Source: Quillaja saponaria
Lineage: Eukaryota > Streptophyta > Magnoliopsida > Fabales > Quillajaceae
Direction: 5' to 3'
DNA: 64,000 bases
Assembly: GCA_029379385.1 (NCBI GenBank)
Contig: CM055613.1
Location: forward strand, 22,541,652 to 22,605,651
Part shown: positions 56,576 to 64,000 of the stretch, one piece after another
How the letters are laid out: the number at the start of each line of letters is the position of its first letter
How positions within the stretch are numbered: the stretch's first letter is position 1
Notes under the pieces: generated by a model
What the model was told of the DNA's origin: nothing
Databases searched by the model: none
What the model saw: only the letters and a program-made list of their open reading frames with translations
Made by a program: the position numbers and the translations under genes

Positions 56576-59500
56576 TGTCACAACCCAAATCGGAGCCATG
56601 ACCGGCGAAGGGATAAAGGGGAACATAGGCCCACCATGACCCGTACAAGCCTAAAAAGACTCTTGAAAATAAAACAAAACTACAATAGTTGTCTAAAAAT
56701 TGAAAGCTCAAAAGTTTGTAAACGTGATAGAATAATAACCTAATACACAAATGACCATCCATGAAAAAAAGTACATAGCAGAATAGAACAAATCCTAGAA
56801 TAAGGTTGTAATAAAGTCTAATTTATGAATATATAGTTACAAATAACTAGATGCAAAAGTATACAAATTCAACTAGGCCCAAGCCGAAACAAAGACTGAA
56901 TATGCCAAAAAACACTTCACATAGACACCTCTTGAACCAAAACTTAGAAAACAAATTGAACTATCTAAAAACAAAAACATCAACTAACAAGGGTGAGTCA
57001 CAAGGAATACGTAAGTAGATAGTATGAAATATAGCAGGCAGGGAAACAAGCAAAAGCACAAATGTCGTATCAATAATTAGTTATATAAGATATAATGACA
57101 CATTTGAAAACTTAAGCAATAAACCATTGTCAACAACCATTTAGTGAAATAGTTGTAACGGAAATCTTGAAACAATGTAAATAAACTACTTGTCACAACC
57201 ATTTTCTAAAAATTACCTGTAGGCATTGTACATTGTCAGAAATATCAAATCGAAATACCTGTAAGGTACAAGGAGTCAACACCAAACCCCCGTTAACTAG
57301 GGTGTCAAATCTATCAATTCATACAAACAATTAGACCCTTAGGTTACAAAGAGCTAGTGCCAAACCCTTACTAACAAGGGTGTCAAACTCATTATCACGT
57401 AGCTTGGCCCACACATGGGGTTAGGAAATCCCTCCTTAACTATGTACCATATTTGAAATTCTATGTGGACATAGGCTAACTATACCTCGTTAGCTACGGT
57501 GTTCTCATAGGTACCATTCCATAAAAACAATCCGAGAGGAAAACATATTATTTGAATAATAAATAAATGACAAGATGAAAACTACGAAAATCAATGGAAG
57601 CATCTCCAACATCATTATCTAAATAATAAATATTTCGATATTTACTTTCCAAATCAAACAAGTCCATGAAATCCAAAGTCAAATACAGTTGCATACCAAT
57701 AGTCAAAGTAACATAAATTTACTTTCATTCCAAGTGGCAATACTGATTTCAAATCTATTCAAAGCATATGTCCAATACCACTTATCAAAAAGAGAGGATG
57801 AAATATTAAGGTGCTTGTCCCTGATGACTATGTTCAATAATGTAAAGTAACTGATAACGATATCCATGTATAAGTGATTCAAAATGGTCGTTAATATATT
57901 TAACAGCTTAAATGGGCTTTCAAAATCATCACTTAAAAATTGGTTTGAAAAGATTGAAAGATCAAAAGTCAAGTTTAAGTAAAACATGTTTAAACAAGAA
58001 GTATTTTCGAAATTGAAAGTAGTTATGCATATGATGAGTACAATGAAAACACTACACTAGGAACTATCCACTCACAATACAAGCAAAGCTTCCAAGAATG
58101 TCAAGAATCGAAAGTCACTCAACCAGAGGTGTAGGAGTCTCCAACGAGCCTAGAATGATTTCAAATGACGATACAATAAGCATCTCGAAGTCAAACCGAG
58201 TAGCCAATAATTATAAGCAATGAGTTCCCCCACAAAGCTCGAATTCAAAGTTAACCTCAAATAACACATCGAACCCACAAGCAAGCGTCCAGATCCAACG
58301 AATTCCAAAAGTGGCTAAAACATGCTAAACTAATCTTAGTGAGCTCAAAACAAAAGTATATAAATATACCATAGTGAAAGCATATGCTAAATACCAAGAT
58401 TCTTAAAGTTTTGTAAACTAACGAAAATAAACATTTCCAAGAGTTAATGGAATCCGGCAATTTCAAAGTATGTTTTAGATTTACCTATTTCCCAAATCAA
58501 CCTAACATTCCATTTCCCAAACTTAAAACAACTTACAATACAAAAATTCCCAAAATTGAACTTACACAATTTTCACATTTAGTTCCTAACCAACATCACA
58601 ACAACAAAAATGCATTATTATTATTATTATTTTTTTTTAATTTTCACAACCAAACACCCACACAAATAACTAAGACTTAATTCAAGGAAATTCAAATAAG
58701 CAAGATTAGGCTAGCATTTCTAATTTGGGGAAAGCAATAGGAATTCAAATAATTCACAATTTAATTCAAGAGAACACAATTTAACCATAATTTCAAGACA
58801 ACAAAAATATGATTTAGCTTGCTACAATTCAAGCAAATTCAAGGTCCTAATGAAAACCCATAAGCTAAAAACTCATCTTGGTGGTTAGAGGTTATTTGGG
58901 AGCCAGAAATGAGCTAGATACACCTCTAGAAGTGGCTGGAACAGCCACTAAAATCAGCCCCAAAAAGGGGCTGAAATGTAGGAAATTCTTAAGTGTTTTT
59001 GACCAATTTTTTAAGGGGTATTTTAGAGGTGTTTTGGGTAGATGTTTGGAACTTCAAATAGAGCTGAAATGGAGCTGGAATAGCTAAGGAATTCATCCAA
59101 AAAAGTGTTGAAATGAAGGCCAAATTCGGGTACAATTTTAAGGCATTTTTAGAGATTATTTTAGGTAGCTTTTGAGAGCTTTTTTGAGTGGCTATTTGGA
59201 GCTAGAAAGACTCCTGAAATGGAGTTGAAAGGCAGCTGAAAGATTCACTCAAAACAGTCAAAAAGGGACTGAAATGACAACAAAAATAGAGGCAAAATAT
59301 AGCTGTTTTGGAGGGGTTGAGATGGTAGACTTTGAAAGCTTTTATGAGAATCTTAAAGGGGCAAAAGAGAGGGACTTTCAGTTGGAAATGAGAGCAATTG
59401 AATCTCCCATGGCTACTATAAAGAAGAGAGGAAGAAGAGCTAGCCAAAGAGAAGGAAGGAGGAAGGAAAAAGGAAAAAGGAAAAAGGAAAAAGGAAAAAA

Positions 59501-59887
59501 GAAAAGATAGAAAAAGGGATAAATATAAGAGGAAAAAAGGAGAAAAAAAAAACATGTGGATAGGGATACTTGTCTTTCATTATATGGTTCAAAAGATTTC
59601 TTGAGTGAAAATTCAAAAACGAGTTTCTAAAGTTTTAGTCGATTTAATGTAAACTCCTAAAATTGTAAATGTTTAACTTTAAAAACCTTGTAAAATTTAA
59701 GTCATGTAAAAATAAGTTAGTTATTTTGTAAAATGAAAGCTTTTATAATTTACAAAAATAATTTTATCGGCTTTAAAATATTCAAAATAGTTTTCAAAGG
59801 TCACTATATTATTCTAACGGGTTCAAAATATTTTAACGAAAAATTTAATCCCCTAATTGGGCATAGTTGAAATTACGGATCATCATA
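56576..59887 (-). mobile_element. Large LTR (3.3 kb) inserted in gypsy RT, probably solo
   Basis: It splits the RT motif between GLR and VCMDY. The left flank is AAGGG (56571-56575) and the right flank GAGGG (59888-59892), a 4-of-5 target duplication. The left end is TGTCACAACCC; on the minus strand this is a GGGTTGTGACA end like that of the solo LTR at 37089. The minus-strand block TTGTGACTCACCCTTG (about 56990) parallels the CTCACTGAGT...CTCACCCC block of that solo LTR. No pol or gag motif was found inside. The right end (ATCATCATA) is less canonical. Low-complexity (GGAAAAA)n lies at 59464-59505. Open stretches within are not recognised. Confidence 0.65.
59464..59505. repeat. (GGAAAAA)n short tandem repeat
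   Basis: Five to six units of a 7-bp purine repeat; gives an artificial Lys-rich frame. Confidence 0.9.
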
Positions 59888-60573
59888 GAGGGTATGCATG
59901 GATTACCTAAGGTGAACAAGGCCACAAGGAAAAATCACTTCCCCTTCCATTCATTAATCAAATGCTGGACTGGCTAGCAAATAAGGAATTTTATTGTTTT
60001 TTATATGGTTATTTGGGGTATAACCAGATTGTTATAGCCCGAAGAATCATGAAAAGACCACATTTACTTGCCCATATGGCACCTTTTCCTTTACAAGGAT
60101 GCCTTTTGGTATTTGCAATGACACGCCACCTTTCAAAGGTGTATGATAGCCATCTTCACCGATATGTTGAAGTAAAGCCTTGAGGTTTTTTATGGATGAC
60201 TTTTTTGTTTTTGGTGATTTATATATGATGCATATCTCCATAATCTTAATTGTGTGCTTAAACGGTATGAAGAGATCAACTTGGTCTTAAATTAGAAAAA
60301 GTGCCACTCATGGTATAAGAAGGTATAGTTTTAAAACATAGGGTGTCTAGTAAGGGAATAGAGGTAAATAGAGGTGAAATTGAAACTATAGAAAAACTAC
60401 CTCCCTCTACTTCTATAAAAGGAATCATAAGCTTTTTAGCCTATGCTGACTTCTATAGGAGATTCATAAAAGATTTTTCTAAAATTTCTAAACCTCTTTG
60501 TAATCTCCTAGAAAAGAGCACCTTATTCAACTTTGATGTTGCATGTCTAGCTGCATTTTTAAAACTAAGGAAG
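59888..60573 (+). pseudogene. Athila/Tat-like RT, second segment
   Basis: It resumes after the LTR: VCMDYLR, HFPFHSLIKCWTG-type region, then 59962-60183 with KEFYCFLYGYLGYNQIVIA (first catalytic Asp of FLDGY replaced by Tyr), then MKRPHLLAHMAPFPLQGCLL (a shifted, altered reading of the FTCPFGTFAYRRMPFG block), then FMDDFFVFGD at 60189-60218 with the catalytic pair intact. Next SKGIEVNRGEIETIEKLPP and FYRRFIKDFSKISKPLCNLL in 60343-60654. Similarity stops at ACLAAFLKLR (60573). RNase H and integrase are missing. Confidence 0.85.
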
Positions 60574-61600
60574 CAGAGTCCGAGTGAAGCAGAATCTAAA
60601 CATTCTGAAAAAAGTTCCCCTAAAGAACTGAATCCAATAAAATCCATCAACTAGTGAATGCAATATCCTTTGCAAATGACAATGTCAGTACTGCTTATCA
60701 AATTACCTGCAATTCTTAATATTATAGTTGTTGGTTTTATTGGTAACTAAAAGGATGGTGGGATGAACATCTCACCAACATGTAACATGGCCAAATAATT
60801 TTTGCTGTTATAGTTGATCTTGAAGGAAAACCCTTTCTAAGTGATAAAGGTGACAAAATACCCTCATTTATGCTATCACAAAACATTTCATTGGAGATCC
60901 TTCCATATAGCGAGACAAATTTGCTGAACTTCATTGCAATCTTAAATGTCACACCTTAGCTGACTTTAGGTGGTGTAAAGACATATTTTTTACCAAATTT
61001 TTCTCTCGGTCCGATAGCAACAAACCATTCTAGAAAAGAAAAAAAAAAATTCCTAACAGGTCTTCCTTGTTCATTAAGAGACAATGTTAGAGAAAAAACC
61101 CTAACCATCAACAACAGAATTATCCCTTATGAGTAGCTAACTTATGGCCAGCTCTGTAGTTATGTCCTAAAAGGTTGTATTAAAAATTGGCTAAGATGGT
61201 AAAATTCAATGCCAATTAGCAAAGGAAAGATCCTTAAATTGAAAAGAGTTAAGAATTTTCTGTGCTCAATATGGTTTTCATTATCCTCCTAATTCATCCA
61301 AACCAAAGAAAAAAACAATCTCTCAATCTCCCAAAACATATGATAAATCTTCAAAAAATAAACAAAAAAAGATTTCATAAATACAGACGTGCTCCTCAAA
61401 ATTTTTACAATAAAGACAAACTACATGTGGTATGCTTTAAATGTAATAGACCAGGTCACATTGCCAAATATTATAAAATTACAAGAAAAATCAAAGCTTT
61501 AAACATTAAGGAATGAAGTTTAGCACAGCTTTATAACCTTCTAGCAATAGAAAATCTAATAGTGAATCAAAAACTTGAGCTATGCACTTCCATCATTAAT
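60574..61600 (+). pseudogene. Gag/coat-like fragment with zinc knuckle, endogenous pararetrovirus-like
   Basis: Plus strand, several frames. A charged lead (SEAESKHSEKSSPKELNP) is followed by WWDEHLT near 60760, a block on IFAVIVDLEGKPFL, LPYSETNLLNF-type sequence, KKFLTGLPCSLRDNVREK (about 61040-61090), an IPYE*LTYGQL stretch, and the open stretch 61262-61516 with a CCHC knuckle CFKCNRPGHIAKYY. The final Cys is Tyr, so the zinc site is broken. The WW...LTP, FWK-KFL-GLP and CCHC order resembles coat proteins of Caulimoviridae copies found in plant genomes, but gag of some gypsy elements is similar. Many stops; no movement protein, protease or RT of that type follows. It joins the gypsy RT abruptly at 60573. 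Confidence 0.45.
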
Positions 61601-62506
61601 ACAATTAAGTTCTAGCTTTCCTCTTCCAATTCATATAACCACCATCTATGTTTCTTGTGTTCTAAACTTTTATTCATAACCAACTTACATCCTACATCTA
61701 CTTCTCAATAAACAAGGGAAGGAATAAGGTTAAACCTTAATAAAACAAGATAATAATCGGATTTGGACGTATTTTAAACTACCTAACTCCATGGCTTACT
61801 AGGCAGCTAGCTGCTGCTATTGCTGTCCTTATACTCCCTCCTCACTGGCTGGACAAAAGGGTACAGGAATTGTCATCACTCATTTAGCCACAAGGGCTGA
61901 AACAAGGCACGACTTAAGTTGTTTAGTAGCTTGTTAAGACCTTGCTACTACTGCTCACAGCCTTCCTCTTGGCTCCCACGCCCACACACACATGGCAACA
62001 CACAAGGAGGGCTGAGCTTGTGGCTGGAAGGCTTGGCACACACACAGGTTGGAGTTCTTGGTTGCTTCCATTAGAACATAACTGCTACACGATAATAAAG
62101 GAGACAAGCATACACAACAAAAGGGAAGAGAAACCATACACAACAAAGATGAAAGAAAGGGAGATAGATGGTTCTAATCTTGGTTGCAACAAGAAAGCAA
62201 ATAGAAAATTCTAGAGAAAAAAAGCAAGGTGGTGGAAGAGAAGTAAAAACAAGGAGGTCAGCCAAAACAAAATGGAACAAGAAAAAAATAAAAAGAATAA
62301 AAGGAAATAAGGCAAAGTTTGAAAAAGTAGGGTCAAAGTCAAAATGTTAAGAAAATTTATAGTGTAAATTAAATTTTGTTATATATATACCTATATATAT
62401 TAAATGTTTATCACTTTTATTTACTTGATTATTATTCTATTTCACTTTTAACCACAAGTTATATACACAACTCTAAAACGTAACATTAAGGCATTGGGTT
62501 ATAACA
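61601..62506 (-). repeat. 3' LTR of the minus-strand chromovirus (left edge unresolved)
   Basis: On the minus strand the LTR starts TGTTATAACCCAATGCC at 62506, right after a polypurine tract. The purine-rich zone 62120-62340, ending GTCAAAGTCAAAATGTTA, parallels 54290-54460. The far end could not be fixed. Short open stretches at 61942-62350 are on both strands and not credible genes; (CA)n-like words occur at 61984-62045. Confidence 0.6.
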
Positions 62507-62522
62507 TTCTCTCCCTTTTAAA
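62507..62522 (-). promoter_or_regulatory. Polypurine tract of the chromovirus
   Basis: The minus strand reads TTTAAAAGGGAGAGAA directly before the LTR start TGTTATAACCC. Confidence 0.8.
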
Positions 62523-64000
62523 GGAAATTCATCCCGAATTTCAATAAAATAGTTATGATGTATCACTTACCTAGATTATTCAAAGAGATAGGATATTGTT
62601 GTTTCATTGCATATTCAGACTCCCAAGTGGCTTCTTGTTCACAATGATGTTGCTAAACAACCTTTATCAAAGGAATAATCTTCGATCGAAGTTTACGGCC
62701 TTGTTTGTTAATAATTGCCACTGGTTATTCTTCATACATCAAGCTCTTATCTACTTGCACCTATTGAATTCTCAAAACTTGACAGTCATCTAAGCAAATA
62801 CTTCCAAAGCATAGACACATGAAAAATCAGATGTACCCTGTCCAAGTCCAGTGGTAATGCCAACATGTATGCCATAGCTTCCACCTTATCTAGAATCTGG
62901 AAAGGTCCAATGAATCTCGAACTCAACTTCCCTTTCTTGCCAAACCTCAATGTGCCTTTGAAAGGTGAAACCTTCAAAAACATGTGATTTCCTACTTCGA
63001 ACTCTAACTCTCTCCAATGGTTATCGGCATATGACTTCTGTCTACTCTGAGCTCCCCGCAACCTATCACAGATCATCTGCACCTTTTGTATTGCATCCTG
63101 AACCAACTCTGGTCCTAGTAACTGATGTTCACCTGTTCAAACCATCCAATTAGAGATCTACATTCTTCCCATACAAAGCTTCAAATGGTGCCATTTGAAT
63201 GCTTACTGTGATAACTGTTGTTGTAGGCAAACTTCATAAGTTGTAGGTGCTGATCCTAACTCTCTTTAAAGTCTATTAGACAAGCTCGCAACGTATCCTC
63301 CAAAGTTTGTATGGTTCTCTCAGACTGGCCATCAATTTGAGGATGAAAAGCTGTATTGAATAGTAACTAAGTACTAAGAGCTTCTTGAAAAAACTTCCAA
63401 AATGCCATAATAAACTGAATGCCCTAATCAAAAATGATAAAAACTAGTACTTCTTGTATTGAAACGAATCTCATCTAGATATAACTTAGCATACTGATAC
63501 GCTGAGTACGTGATTTTCATAGGAAAAAGTAAGCAAATTTAGTTAATCGATCCACAATAACCCGAATCGAATCGAAACCCCTAAAAGTCTTAGGAAGTCC
63601 TGACATAAAGTCTATAGTAACTTTATCTCATTTTCATTTCGGAATGTCTAAACTTTGCAACGTTCCTATGGGTTGCTGATGTTTAGCCTTTACCTGCTAC
63701 CATACCAAGCACCAAGAAACAAAATTTGCCATATTCTTCTTCATACCATCCCACCAGTAAAACTTCTTCAAATCCTATACATCTTGGAGGAAGCAGAATG
63801 CATTACATAGAATGAATAGTGAGCTGCTTCAAGAATCTTCTTCCTCGACTCAGGATTAGATGGCACAACTACACAGTAATGATACCTCAGTACCCTTTCA
63901 TTATCCACCCTGAAATCATCGATAACAGATGGATTGCATTTAACTTTCTTAGCACACACCTCAGAATCAGCTGCCTGCGATGCTTTCACCGCTTCAATCA
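62523..64000 (-). pseudogene. Ty3/gypsy chromovirus (Tekay-like) integrase and chromodomain, runs off window
   Basis: Minus strand. Integrase zinc region with HYSFYVMHSASSKMYRI in 63768-63989 (the second zinc Cys pair is damaged, CLVW), TIDFMSGLP with the first catalytic Asp, FDSIRVIVDRLTKFAYF, FNTAFHPQIDGQSERTIQTL with the catalytic Glu, EDTLRACLIDF, FAYNNSY. The C-terminal domain lies in 62786-63106: RLRGAQSRQKSYADNHWREL, VGNHMFLKVSPFKGTLRFGK, FIGPFQILDKV, then DRVHLIFHVSMLWKYL. Past a stop, a chromodomain-like tail reads LRSKIIPLIKVV and then CEQEATWESEYAMKQQYP (about 62590-62660); such domains target insertion to heterochromatin. The second catalytic Asp block is corrupted (FIIFD-GIQF). 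Stops and frameshifts show decay. RT and upstream parts would lie beyond 64000. Confidence 0.9.

Noticed and set aside
59202..59555. 117-codon Phe/Ser-rich minus-strand frame
   Set aside because: Produced by purine-rich low-complexity LTR sequence; no motif.
61942..62350. Overlapping open stretches on both strands
   Set aside because: Inside the chromovirus LTR; low-complexity, no motif, mutually overlapping.

Overview
The window is nuclear DNA of a flowering plant, probably a eudicot; I cannot name the species. It is AT-rich and has short host-like exons with GT/AG borders. It is dominated by decayed transposable elements of typical plant lineages: Ty3/gypsy (Athila/Tat-like, a CRM/Reina-like type, chromodomain Tekay-like), Ty1/copia, L1-like and RTE-like LINEs, and a CACTA (En/Spm) DNA transposon. 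I saw no bacterial, organellar, rRNA, tRNA or CRISPR features. No intact transposon reading frame remains; most carry stops, frameshifts and deletions.

Layout. 1-530: inverted piece of gypsy family A. 531-3885: L1-type LINE. 3886-8015: degraded Athila/Tat-like gypsy (5' LTR piece, PBS, gag remnant, long non-coding zone, PPT, 3' LTR). 8016-10455: RTE-type LINE. 10827-14012: gypsy family A deletion derivative with two LTRs. 14013-19290: minus-strand Athila-like element with a second RTE fragment nested in it. 20139-24317: CACTA element with a transposase-like gene and a 168-bp tandem array. 25541-30833 and 41448-48642: two head-to-head inverted Ty1/copia pairs. 31501-32921: compact non-coding LTR element resembling a TRIM. 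34297-37089: solo LTR with a perfect 5-bp target duplication. 51057-51600: copia LTR, PBS and leader. 51620-60573: inverted Athila/Tat pieces, nested chromovirus LTRs, and a gypsy RT gene split by a 3.3-kb LTR. 60574-61600: gag/coat-like zinc-knuckle fragment resembling endogenous pararetroviruses. 61620-64000: minus-strand Tekay-like chromovirus running off the window.

Between the transposons lie short minus-strand open stretches with plausible splice borders (24944-25102, 33081-33244, 39455-39540, 40039-40161, 41335-41392, 50501-50677). These may be exons of one or two host genes whose introns have been swollen by the transposons. I do not recognise the protein.

The strongest observations are the paired mirror-image copia structures, the CACTA-associated dimeric tandem array, the compact TRIM-like element, the clean solo LTR, and an unclassified 786-bp insertion (27635-28420) with flanking TATGT repeats. 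All family calls come from reading translated motifs and repeat ends by eye; no database search was possible.
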